From Flavobacteriales bacterium (GTDB lineage: Bacteria; Bacteroidota; Bacteroidia; Flavobacteriales_D; Parvicellaceae): a stretch of DNA of 31,005 nt. Position 1 is the stretch's first letter. Every line of letters starts with the position of its first letter. A program made the position numbers and the translations under genes. Where the stretch lies: contig JALWSJ010000029.1 in NCBI GenBank assembly GCA_026993705.1, forward strand, positions 1 through 31,005, given 5' to 3'. This document shows, one piece after another, positions 24,705 through 31,005 of this stretch. Below the pieces are notes generated by a model. The model did not search any database and was not told where the DNA came from. It saw nothing but the letters and a program-made list of their open reading frames with translations.

Positions 24705-25700
24705 TTATTTTAATGCAAAAGTAGTTGATCCTATTTTATGACCGTCGGCATAAATATCGGTTGTGTATGTACCACCACCAATGGTCTGTTCCAATTCAAA
24801 ATAGATACATAAATCTACATTTTGATTTTGGTAGTTAATTTGTCTTTTTACGCTACCTTTTATTTCTTTTCCATCGGCTGTTTTAAAGGTAAAAGAACTA
24901 CTGTTGGTAAGTGTATTTCCGCTAGGGTCTTTCACCACCATGATTATGTCTTTGTTTCCTGCTTGGGCTATTTTATTTTCTATGATAGTAAAGCAAGATT
25001 TAATCATGTTTGCTCTTTTAGAACGTGTGGTTTCAACTTGTTTACCACTTTTTTTAACAAGTATAGCCAATGAGTTTATTCCTGCTGTTTGTAAAACAGA
25101 ACCCAATTCTACCATGTTTTTGGTTTTGTCGAGTTCACTTTTTACCAAGTCTCTTTCAGATGAGATTTTATTAATTTGGTTATCTTTTACTACAATTGTT
25201 TGTTGCAGATTTCCGTTGAGAGTGTTTAATGAGTCAATCGTGTGGATGTAGCCTTTCATGATTTTACGAAGAGTTTCTGTTTCTTTTTTTAGTTTATAGA
25301 TTTTTCCCCAATCTCTTTTTTGTTTGTGTTTTAAATCGTCAACTTCACTAAGCAATTCTTCAATTTTCGCCTTTTGGTTGTTGATGCTGTCTTGCATTTC
25401 TTGATTTTCGATTTCTATATTATCGTATTGGTCAAGTAGTGCTTGCAGGTTTTGGCGAAGGGTTTCGTCGTCAGCCTCTTCTATCAATCCTGAATTTTTT
25501 AGGATGGTGTTTAAGTCGTCTTTTTCTTTTGCTAAATTGGCAATGGATTCTTTTTTTGCATTGGTTTCCTTTTTTAGGTTGCCTATTGCATAGCTCAAAT
25601 ATCCGACTGCTCCCAATAACAATACGATTGCTATGATATAGATTCCGTCTTTTTTCTTGTTGGGTTTAGTTTCTGTTTTATTTGTTTCTGTTGTTGCCAT
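24705..25700 (-). CDS. membrane-anchored coiled-coil protein (unrecognised)
   Basis: This 331-residue protein has a short basic cytosolic N-terminus, one membrane helix (about 20-41, IYIIAIVLLLGAVGYLSYAI) and a long coiled coil (about 42-205) with regular heptads of Leu, Ile and charged residues. A compact C-terminal domain (about 225-331) contains SCFTIIENKIAQAG, VKDPSGNTLTNSSSF and a beta-rich end (GGGTYTTDIYADG), perhaps an Ig-like fold. The layout suggests a periplasmic reach from the inner membrane. It is followed after 5 nt by the DUF4837 lipoprotein gene, so the two may work together. I do not recognise a family. Confidence 0.75.
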   Translation of the reverse strand: MATTETNKTETKPNKKKDGIYIIAIVLLLGAVGYLSYAIGNLKKETNAKKESIANLAKEKDDLNTILKNSGLIEEADDETLRQNLQALLDQYDNIEIENQEMQDSINNQKAKIEELLSEVDDLKHKQKRDWGKIYKLKKETETLRKIMKGYIHTIDSLNTLNGNLQQTIVVKDNQINKISSERDLVKSELDKTKNMVELGSVLQTAGINSLAILVKKSGKQVETTRSKRANMIKSCFTIIENKIAQAGNKDIIMVVKDPSGNTLTNSSSFTFKTADGKEIKGSVKRQINYQNQNVDLCIYFELEQTIGGGTYTTDIYADGHKIGSTTFALK

Positions 25701-25724
25701 AGGTTTTGTATTTTTCTTCCTTTA

Positions 25725-25755
25725 CAAAGATGATGTTTTTTTCTAAATTCAACAA
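25725..25755 (-). promoter_or_regulatory. candidate promoter of coiled-coil/DUF4837 operon
   Basis: On the minus strand TTGTTG (25755-25750) is followed after 17 bases by CATCTTTG (25732-25725), close to TTG-N-TAnnTTTG but with C in place of the first T. It lies 24 nt before the ATG at 25700. Confidence 0.35.
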
Positions 25756-25801
25756 GCCTCTTTGGGTGAACGTGTGTTTTGTGTTCGTATTCGTGTGTTG
25801 C

Positions 25802-25923
25802 GTTAGGGACTATTAAGCGACTGTGAAAAACAGTTGAGTTTTTGAGCTAACGTAAAAATTTAGGTAATTTCATAATCTATTGATTTTTAGTACTCTATTT
25901 TTACGTTAGTTGGAATCCCTAAC
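25802..25923. repeat. 122-bp element with GTTAGGGA/TCCCTAAC ends (F)
   Basis: Terminal inverted repeats GTTAGGGA (25802-25809) and TCCCTAAC (25916-25923) enclose a hairpin ACTGT/ACAGT (25820-25834) and a perfect 13-bp inner inverted repeat CTAACGTAAAAAT/ATTTTTACGTTAG (25847-25859, 25897-25909). The left end shares GCGTTAGGGA with copies A, B and D, but the interior differs. The 508-base gap 25701-26208 is made of this element, the R2 extension and copy C, with no gene. Confidence 0.8.
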
Positions 25924-25929
25924 CTGTAT

Positions 25930-26063
25930 AAAATAATCACCATAAAATGTTTTTATTTCTTTTATACTTCTTCAAAAAATATTTCCATAGCGGGTGCTAT
26001 GCAAAGATTTTTTTCATCGTCTAAAAAAAACTAAAACTCATTTTCTTAGCACTCATTTCACAC
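25930..26063 (+). repeat. 5' extension (R2) leading into copy C
   Basis: This stretch matches the solo copy at 15546-15655 for about 110 bases, then continues directly into GTTAGGG of copy C. It contains a perfect hairpin CATAGC-GGGT-GCTATG near 25985-26000, and the landmark CATCGTCTAA (26015-26024) also found before copy E and, as TCGTCTAA, before copy B. Confidence 0.75.
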
Positions 26064-26203
26064 ACGTTAGGGATAGAAGTGGCATCCTTTTGGGTTGTTG
26101 CACCTATGCAACCCAAAAGATATAACGGATAGCCCGACCCTTTTCTGAAAAAGACACGTAAAGCGTGAGCGATATGTGTCTTTTTCAGAAAAGGGGAACG
26201 CCC
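26064..26203 (+). repeat. two-hairpin intergenic element, copy C
   Basis: Block 1 is GTTAGGGATAGAAGTGGCAT. Hairpin 1 (26087-26119) has CTTTTGGGTTG/CAACCCAAAAG, block 2 is GGATAGCCCGACC, hairpin 2 (26138-26195) has a 20-bp stem starting CCCTTTTCTG, with AGCGATATG in the loop, and block 3 is GGGAACGCCC, ending 26203. The first 75 bases are identical to copy D. It ends five bases before the stop codon of the convergent minus-strand MORN-like gene. Confidence 0.9.
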
Positions 26204-26208
26204 AAATA

Positions 26209-27969
26209 TTACTTATCCAAAAGCAAATCTTTTTTTAACACCCCTTTTTTATAGAGTTTTTTGGATACTATTTTTTTCCCTTTTGAATCGTATATGGTTG
26301 CGATACCGTGTTTTAATCCGTTTTTGTAATTGATTTCGGATTGTAGTTTGCCTTTGCGTGTGTACATTTTGGATACGCCGTCTAATTTACCGTCTTTAAA
26401 GGTGTTTTCGGATACGATGATTTTTCCGCCGGGATAGTAGAATTTCCAGACGCCTGTTTGTTTGTCATAGCTGTAATTTCCTTCGCTTTCGATTGCTCCG
26501 TATGCAGGGTCGTAGGTTTTCCATTTTCCGTGTCGGTAACTGGTAAGTTGAGGTGTATCTACAAGGATTGAGTTTTTGGTGGTTTTAGGTTTTAGGGCTT
26601 GAAATTCGCCTTCTTTTTTCAGTTGTCCTTTGGAAGACCAGAACTGCCATTTTCCTACTTTTAAGTCGTCTTTATAGAACCCATGATAGCGTTTTTGGTC
26701 GTTGGGATACCAACCTGTCCATTCTCCGTTCATTTGTCCGTGGTCGTAGCTTCCTCTGTCTTTCATTACGCCGTTTTCGTACCACGAAGTCCAAAGCCCT
26801 TGTTCTTTTCCTTGGTTAAATACTCCCTCAAAGGCTTCTTGTCCGTTTTCGTACCATGTTGTCCACAAGCCTTCTTTTAGGTCGTTATTGTAGTTACCTG
26901 TTTTCCATTTTTCTCCTGTTTTATAGAAGAAATTCCATTCGCCTTCTTTTTTACCGTTTTCAAAATTTCCTTTGTAATATAGTTGACCGTTTGGATACCA
27001 ATATTGCCAAAATCCGTGTTGTTTTCCTTCTTTGAAAGGTCCTTTCATGTCTTTTGCTCCGTTTTCAAAGAAGTATTCCCATTCTCCTTCTTTTTCTCCG
27101 TCTTTGTAATTTCCTGAAATAACCAGCACTTCATCGGGAGTATATTCCTGAAAGAGACCATCTTTTTCTCCCTCTTTGTAGTGTTCGATTTGGTAGAGGG
27201 TGTGTGAAACAAAATTCCAACGTTTCCATTCTCCGTCTTTCAATCCTTTTTTGTAATAACCTTCGTTTCTAACCGTGCCATTAGCATTCCATTCTGTATA
27301 TTTACCGTCGGGCAATCCGTTGGTGTATTGTTGTTCTAATTTTGGTCTGCCTGAATGATAATACTCTTTTACAAAACCGTTTCCGTTGACTACTGTTTGT
27401 TTTCCTTCTGCATCCCAATAAGAGGTTAAATATTCATTGGTATCTCCTTGTTTGTAGATTAACACCATATATGGATTTCCGCTCTCGTAGTAATATTTCC
27501 ACTTTCCTATTTTTACGAGTTCAAAAAAATCCAACTCTTGCCAATATTTGTAAGGTTCAAGCAGGATACTGTCGGGTAATTTGGCAAACTCTCCTGTTTC
27601 TCTTAATTTTCCATTGGGGTAAAAACTTTTAAACACACTATCTTGTATGCCGAATTTAAAGTAACCTTCGTTCTTCAGTTTTCCATTTTCGTACATTTGA
27701 ACGACTTTACCATGATATTTACCATTAACATAAACTGAAGATTCTTCAACCTCTCCATTTTTGTAATAATAGACCCAACGCCCCGTTTTTTGCCCCACGT
27801 CTGAGAAACCAGAAACGTTAAGATAGCCTTTACTTCGTATATGTTTCTTGTCTTTGTCCCAATAGTTTACTATTGGTTCTCTTTTGACTTCTTTTTTCTC
27901 GATTTGTTGTGCAAAATAAGGCGCAATCATCCCTGTCAAAAAAGTAATTATCAATACTAACTTTATCAT
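26209..27969 (-). CDS. exported MORN-like repeat protein
   Basis: A 586-residue protein with a signal peptide (residues 1-20, before QQIEKK). It is built almost entirely from at least fifteen MORN-type beta-hairpin repeats of about 22-24 residues, with the pattern WYENGxxxxxGxYxxGxxxGxW (for example GLWTSWYENGVMKDRGSYDH). Databases often label such proteins as YwqK-family antitoxin-like, a name taken from a Bacillus protein that says little here. The likely role is a rigid binding scaffold in the periplasm or at the surface. No enzyme domain or sorting tail is seen. It lies 50 nt after the exonuclease gene on the same strand, separated by a short GAGTA/TACTC hairpin without a T run. Confidence 0.88.
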   Translation of the reverse strand: MIKLVLIITFLTGMIAPYFAQQIEKKEVKREPIVNYWDKDKKHIRSKGYLNVSGFSDVGQKTGRWVYYYKNGEVEESSVYVNGKYHGKVVQMYENGKLKNEGYFKFGIQDSVFKSFYPNGKLRETGEFAKLPDSILLEPYKYWQELDFFELVKIGKWKYYYESGNPYMVLIYKQGDTNEYLTSYWDAEGKQTVVNGNGFVKEYYHSGRPKLEQQYTNGLPDGKYTEWNANGTVRNEGYYKKGLKDGEWKRWNFVSHTLYQIEHYKEGEKDGLFQEYTPDEVLVISGNYKDGEKEGEWEYFFENGAKDMKGPFKEGKQHGFWQYWYPNGQLYYKGNFENGKKEGEWNFFYKTGEKWKTGNYNNDLKEGLWTTWYENGQEAFEGVFNQGKEQGLWTSWYENGVMKDRGSYDHGQMNGEWTGWYPNDQKRYHGFYKDDLKVGKWQFWSSKGQLKKEGEFQALKPKTTKNSILVDTPQLTSYRHGKWKTYDPAYGAIESEGNYSYDKQTGVWKFYYPGGKIIVSENTFKDGKLDGVSKMYTRKGKLQSEINYKNGLKHGIATIYDSKGKKIVSKKLYKKGVLKKDLLLDK

Positions 27970-28019
27970 TTTCCTGTTTTATATTTTCCGAGTACACATA
28001 CTCAAAAACAAACAAAAGG

Positions 28020-28787
28020 TTACCCTTTGTACTCTTTCCACAGTTTTTCAAAATGCTTTTTCGTATCGTAAGAAAAATCAGCATTCATAATCCAACTGTA
28101 ATACCCCGGTTCTTTCTTAAAAACTTCTTTCACTGTTTTTCCTTTGTGTTTACCGAAGTTTATAATTGGTTCACCTTCTTCGTTTAAAGCGATTCGCTGA
28201 GCGAAATCTAAAGACTTTCCGCCCATTGTAGAAAACTCACTTAAAAAATCAATGTCGTTTTCCAATTCGTCGTATCTATCCAATTGAGCTTCCAATACTT
28301 CAACGGTTGCGTTGATATCTGCCTCTGCCGTATGGGCATTTTCTATTTCTTTTTCGCAATAAAACTTGTACGCAGCCGAAAGCGTTCTTTGTTCCATTTT
28401 ATAAAAAATGTTTTGCACATCAACAGTTTTTCTTTCCGATAAATCAAAATCTACTCCCGCTCTATAAAACTCTTCAATCAGAAGAGGAACATCGTACCGA
28501 TTAGAATTATACCCAGCTAAGTCAGCATTGCCAATAAACGTATTAATCTCTTCAGCAACATCTTTAAACGTTGGAGCGTCAATTATGTCGATATCATAAA
28601 TTCCGTGTATCTCCGAAGATTCAATAGGAATAGGAATTGTTGGGTTGATTTTCTTAACGTATGACTCACGTTTTCCCGAAGGATATATTTTTTGAATAGC
28701 TATTTCTACAATTCTATCCTTTGCGATGTTTAGTCCCGTTGCCTCCAAATCGAAAAAAGCAATAGGTTTCTTTAATTTCAAATCCAT
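28020..28787 (-). CDS. 3'-5' exonuclease, DEDDh (DnaQ-like)
   Basis: This 255-residue protein is a DnaQ-fold exonuclease. The four acidic metal ligands and the catalytic His are visible: D13 and E15 in FFDLEATG, D99 in YNSNRYD, and H152/D157 in HTAEADI. The C-terminal 60 residues carry INFGKHKGKTVKEV and YYSWIMNADF, a small domain also found in exonuclease X-like proteins and thought to help bind nucleic acid. It is cytosolic and probably acts in DNA repair or trimming of 3' ends; it could also serve as a proofreading subunit, but the extra domain argues against a plain DnaQ. It diverges from the HAD phosphatase gene across a 105-base promoter region. Confidence 0.92.
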   Translation of the reverse strand: MDLKLKKPIAFFDLEATGLNIAKDRIVEIAIQKIYPSGKRESYVKKINPTIPIPIESSEIHGIYDIDIIDAPTFKDVAEEINTFIGNADLAGYNSNRYDVPLLIEEFYRAGVDFDLSERKTVDVQNIFYKMEQRTLSAAYKFYCEKEIENAHTAEADINATVEVLEAQLDRYDELENDIDFLSEFSTMGGKSLDFAQRIALNEEGEPIINFGKHKGKTVKEVFKKEPGYYSWIMNADFSYDTKKHFEKLWKEYKG

Positions 28788-28810
28788 TATTATGTTTTAT
28801 TTAAGTTGAA

Positions 28811-28818
28811 CAAAGATA
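28811..28818 (-). promoter_or_regulatory. -7 box of exonuclease gene
   Basis: TATCTTTG on the minus strand, 23 nt before the ATG at 28787. No clear -33 element. Confidence 0.5.
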
Positions 28819-28864
28819 ACCAATAAATCTGGAGTTTAATTAGGAATAATAACATAGAATGCTT

Positions 28865-28872
28865 TATTTTTG
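28865..28872 (+). promoter_or_regulatory. -7 box of HAD gene
   Basis: TATTTTTG on the plus strand, 20 nt before the ATG at 28893. It forms a divergent pair with the exonuclease promoter box 46 nt away. Confidence 0.5.
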
Positions 28873-28892
28873 GCTTTTCAATTATTATACAA

Positions 28893-29327
28893 ATGAACAA
28901 AGACAAAGAATTAAAAGAAGCACTAGACGCACAAGGTAACAAAATCAGCCCTGTATTGGGAGATGATGTAAAAAATTACCTTATCGACATTGACGGAACC
29001 ATTACCGATGATGTTCCCAACGAAGAACCCGAGCGAATGGCAACTTGCAAACCCTATCCCGATGCTTTGGAAATATTAAACAAATGGTACGATGAAGGAC
29101 ATATCATCACATTTTTTACATCCCGAACCGAAGCTCACCGAGAAGTTACCGAAAAATGGCTAAATAAACACGGATTTAAGTATCACGGTATATTATTCGG
29201 CAAACCAAGAGGCGGTAATTATCATTGGATAGACAACCACTTGGTAAAAGCCACCCGATTCAAAGGACAATTTACCGATTTAATCACCGTAAACAAGAGC
29301 ATCGAAGTTTTTGATGACGAAAAGTAA
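28893..29327 (+). CDS. HAD-family phosphatase
   Basis: A 144-residue minimal HAD phosphatase. Motif I is LIDIDGT (30-36: nucleophile Asp32, acid/base Asp34), motif II is FFTSRTE (74-80), motif III Lys is in FGKPRGG (102-108) and motif IV Asp is in WIDN (112-115). There is only a small cap region. Short HADs like this are sometimes annotated in Flavobacteria as phosphoheptose-related or capsule phosphatases; the substrate cannot be told from sequence. Cytosolic. Its own promoter box lies upstream, divergent from the exonuclease gene, and repeat copy D starts 8 nt after the stop. Confidence 0.88.
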   Translation: MNKDKELKEALDAQGNKISPVLGDDVKNYLIDIDGTITDDVPNEEPERMATCKPYPDALEILNKWYDEGHIITFFTSRTEAHREVTEKWLNKHGFKYHGILFGKPRGGNYHWIDNHLVKATRFKGQFTDLITVNKSIEVFDDEK

Positions 29328-29335
29328 GAAGATTT

Positions 29336-29475
29336 GGGCGTTCCCATTACGGCATTGAAAAGCTGTTACGTTGCACTACATAGCTTTTAACACCGTAATG
29401 GTCGGGCTATCCGTTATATCTTTTGGGTTGCATAGGTGCAACAACCCAAAAGGATGCCACTTCTATCCCTAACGC
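29336..29475 (-). repeat. two-hairpin intergenic element, copy D
   Basis: Read on the minus strand, block 1 is GTTAGGGATAGAAGTGGCAT, hairpin 1 (29420-29452) is identical to that of copy C, block 2 is GGATAGCCCGACC, hairpin 2 (29344-29401) has CCATTACGGTG/CATGCC-type arms as in copies A and B with the core GTAGTGCAACGTAAC, and block 3 is GGGAACGCCC (29336-29345). It starts 8 nt after the HAD stop and ends about 25 nt before a truncated toxin coding remnant. Confidence 0.92.
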
Positions 29476-29499
29476 GAAGAAAATGAGCGAGAAGAAAAC

Positions 29500-29598
29500 T
29501 CAACTCATGGAATTGTGAAAAAGGTAAGTAAAATATCAAAAGCAGAAATAGTCAAAGTAAATCAAATCAGAACGGAATATTTCAAACAAAAAGATTAA
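29500..29598 (+). pseudogene. truncated HigB/RelE-like toxin, C-terminal remnant
   Basis: One frame, ending in TAA at 29596-29598, reads STHGIVKKVSKISKAEIVKV and then NQIRTEYFKQKD. This resembles the last strand and helix of HigB-type RelE-superfamily toxins, where an HGFxKKxxKxPxxEI motif leads to a basic helix. It stops 4 nt before the antitoxin ATG, the usual higBA spacing. The N-terminal two thirds of the toxin are missing: upstream sequence is repeat copy D and its flank, then the HAD gene. The frame is open upstream only to about 29474 and that part is low-complexity. The toxin must therefore be inactive. The similarity is by eye and short. Confidence 0.65.
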
Positions 29599-29602
29599 AG
29601 AA

Positions 29603-29935
29603 ATGGCAACAAATAAAGAAAAAATGAAAATGATGACGCTTGATCAACTTAAAGATATAGACCTTGGTAAAGTTGGAACACCAGAACGTGATAAATACGA
29701 ATTTGATTTACGAATGGAATTACTTGGGCAAATGATAAAGTCTATCCGAAAAGAACGTAATTTAACTCAAGAACAGCTTGGTCAATTAATTGGTGTTCAG
29801 AAATCACAAATATCCAAACTCGAAAGAAATACAAAAAATGTTACAATTGAGACTATTCTAAAAGTATTTAGTGCATTAAAAGCTAATGTTAAATTTATTA
29901 TTGAAATGAAAGAGTCTGAATTTAAAGTTGCGTAA
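29603..29935 (+). CDS. HigA-like antitoxin, XRE-family HTH protein
   Basis: This 110-residue protein carries a helix-turn-helix domain of the XRE/Cro type at residues about 42-97: SIRKERNLTQEQLGQLIGV, then the recognition helix KSQISKLERN, then NVTIETILKVFSALKANVKF. The N-terminal 40 residues (TLDQLKDIDLGKVGTPERDKYEF) match the extension common in HigA antitoxins, which wraps the toxin. It starts 4 nt after the stop of a truncated HigB-like remnant, so it is now an orphan. It may still bind DNA or neutralise a related toxin elsewhere. A short ACTTACG/CGTAAGT hairpin lies just downstream (about 29948-29971), without a T tail. Confidence 0.88.
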   Translation: MATNKEKMKMMTLDQLKDIDLGKVGTPERDKYEFDLRMELLGQMIKSIRKERNLTQEQLGQLIGVQKSQISKLERNTKNVTIETILKVFSALKANVKFIIEMKESEFKVA

Positions 29936-29994
29936 AAATAAAACTGCACTTACGGATTTAAGGTCGTAAGTTCCTCAAACATTATTAAACAACC

Positions 29995-30492
29995 TTGAAA
30001 AGAATAGGACTATTATCAGACACACACGGTCATTTCGATGAACGCTATGTAAAGTATCTCAGCTCTTGCGATGAAATTTGGCATGCAGGAGACATAGGCG
30101 ATATTTCTGTCATCGATAGACTAAGAGATATAGCACCAGTAAAAGTCGTTTATGGAAATATCGATAACCATATAGCAAGAGCAGAATTTCCCGAACATCA
30201 AAAATTTACAATGGAAGGCGTAACCGTATGGATGACGCATATAGGAGGGCGTCCCTATGTTTACGACTATAGAATACGAGAAAAACTGGCGAAAAACCCG
30301 CCACAACTATTTGTTTGCGGACACACGCATATCTGTAAGGTTCAAATGGATAAACGTTTGAATATGCTCTATATGAATCCAGGTGCAGCAGGTGTTTATG
30401 GTATTCACAAAGTACGAACGTTATTGCGGTTCACCTTGGATAAAGGAACGATAAAAGATTTAGAAGTCGTAGAACTTGGCAAAAGAGCATGA
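29995..30492 (+). CDS. YfcE/MJ0936-type metallophosphodiesterase
   Basis: A 165-residue calcineurin-like phosphoesterase of the small YfcE group. The dimetal ligands are present: D9 and H11 in LLSDTHGH, D33 in HAGDIGD, N55 in YGNIDNH, H82 in MTHIGG, and GHTH (109-112). It must start at the TTG at 29995: a TAA in the same frame lies at 29986-29988 and the next in-frame ATG is past the first two motifs. The family cleaves phosphodiesters such as cyclic nucleotides or model substrates in vitro; the physiological substrate is unknown. The stop codon overlaps the start of the next gene (ATGA), so the two are translationally coupled. Confidence 0.93.
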   Translation: MKRIGLLSDTHGHFDERYVKYLSSCDEIWHAGDIGDISVIDRLRDIAPVKVVYGNIDNHIARAEFPEHQKFTMEGVTVWMTHIGGRPYVYDYRIREKLAKNPPQLFVCGHTHICKVQMDKRLNMLYMNPGAAGVYGIHKVRTLLRFTLDKGTIKDLEVVELGKRA

Positions 30493-31005
30493 ATAAAGCA
30501 TCATTCGATATTGCTATTTTAGGTGGAGGAATCAACGGTTCACTGTTTGCTTTAAACATCAAACGTAAAGCACCTCAATTAAGAGTGTTAATCATTGAAA
30601 AACAAGCCAAGTTTTCCGATAAAATTGGAGAGTCAACCTCAGACGTTTCCTCTGTATTTCTTAACCGCTTAGGTATTGACCATATTTTAAAAAAACACGC
30701 ACGAAAAAGCGGTTTGCGTTTTTTGTTTTTCGAGAATGGTAAACGCCTAGAATTTGCTAGTCCCTCACAAAAATCCATTGCAAACGGTTATCATTTCGAC
30801 CGTAAAATTCTAGATACCGACTTACTAGAAGAATGTAAGAAAAAAGGAGTTGTTGTATGGCAACCCGCTGAAATAACACGCCTTGAAATACTAGAAGACG
30901 AGAACCATATCTTTGTACAAAAAGATAGACATTCTTTAGAGGCTACTGCCAAATGGTTCATAGATGTATCAGGGAGATTCCGTTTTTTGCAAAAGAAACT
31001 GAATT
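30489..31005 (+). CDS. flavin-dependent halogenase-like oxidoreductase, N-terminal part
   Basis: The frame starts at the ATG at 30489, overlapping the previous stop (ATGA), and runs off the window end after 172 codons with no stop. The N-terminus is an FAD-binding Rossmann fold (FDIAILGGGINGSLFALNIK, residues 6-25) with a Glu ending the second strand (LLIIEKQA-like, VLIIEKQA). GESTSDVSSVFLNRLG follows, where the GES/T loop after the FAD motif is typical of tryptophan-halogenase-like and related flavin monooxygenases. FIDVSGRFRFLQKKL near the end matches the second FAD-contact motif, DxSGR. Halogenase, epoxidase or dehydrogenase activity cannot be separated without the rest. The link to the phosphodiesterase gene by overlap suggests a shared operon. 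Confidence 0.82.
   Translation, partial: MNKASFDIAILGGGINGSLFALNIKRKAPQLRVLIIEKQAKFSDKIGESTSDVSSVFLNRLGIDHILKKHARKSGLRFLFFENGKRLEFASPSQKSIANGYHFDRKILDTDLLEECKKKGVVVWQPAEITRLEILEDENHIFVQKDRHSLEATAKWFIDVSGRFRFLQKKLN

Noticed and set aside
26209..27969. MORN-like protein as an antitoxin (the usual YwqK-type label)
   Set aside because: It has a signal peptide, is 586 residues of repeats and has no toxin gene nearby.
7710..29475. Repeats considered as integron attC sites because of GTTAGGG and CCCTAAC ends
   Set aside because: attC sites run RYYYAAC to GTTRRRY; these elements start with GTTAGGG, end with GGGAACGCCC or TCCCTAAC, and the bases do not fit the consensus. No integrase is present and the genes between are housekeeping.
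7710..29475. Repeats considered as CRISPR
   Set aside because: Copies are kilobases apart, in both orientations, with no spacer array and no cas gene.
29336..29475. Kissing-loop pairing between GTTGCAC in hairpin 1 and GTGCAAC in hairpin 2
   Set aside because: The seven-base match exists in copy D, but in B the loop is reversed and in A, C and E one partner is different, so it is not a conserved contact.

Overview
The window looks like chromosomal DNA of an AT-rich Bacteroidota, most likely Flavobacteriales. The evidence is a type IX secretion (T9SS) C-terminal sorting domain, a glycosyltransferase-117 (DUF2723) membrane protein, a DUF4837 lipoprotein, a methionine synthase lacking its homocysteine module, promoter-like TAnnTTTG boxes, and few recognisable Shine-Dalgarno sites. 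No phage, integrase or transposase gene is visible. The coding content is mostly housekeeping and cell-envelope genes.

Layout. 1-5.7 kb: the end of an unrecognised polytopic membrane protein that appears frame-disrupted, then on the minus strand a NodB-type polysaccharide deacetylase and a GT117 protein. 5.9-6.0 kb: tRNA-Gln(UUG) with its own promoter and terminator. 6.1-9.7 kb: an M28 lipoprotein peptidase and a T9SS-secreted CrtC/AttH-like lipocalin-fold protein. 9.8-15.2 kb: metH (C-terminal three modules), rsmE, asd and dapF. 15.7-21.7 kb: an unknown exported protein, a LOG-family protein, two tandem paralogous barrel-like proteins with thrombospondin type 3 and EF-hand calcium motifs, and an envelope protein with two copies of an Ig-like domain and a SPOR-like end. 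21.9-28.8 kb, minus strand: a two-OmpA-domain protein carrying a phosphatase-like domain without its P-loop arginine, a DUF4837 lipoprotein, a coiled-coil membrane protein, a large MORN-like repeat protein and a DEDDh exonuclease. 28.9-31 kb: a HAD phosphatase, a truncated higB-like toxin followed by an intact higA-like antitoxin, a YfcE-type phosphodiesterase and the start of a flavin-dependent halogenase-like oxidoreductase.

The most unusual content is intergenic. Five copies (here called A-E) of a 138-153 bp two-hairpin element sit just downstream of genes. All share three conserved blocks (GTTAGGGATAG, GATAGCCCGACC, GGGAACGCCC) around two hairpins whose sequence varies while pairing is kept. 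Hairpins have been exchanged between copies, one terminal loop is inverted relative to its surroundings, and one copy adjoins the toxin remnant. Related or accompanying repeats are a roughly 50-110 bp 5' extension, a separate element with GTTAGGGA/TCCCTAAC ends, and a 163-bp nested palindrome. I do not recognise these as a named family; a REP-like or MITE-like mobile element or a structured 3'-UTR RNA are the main explanations.
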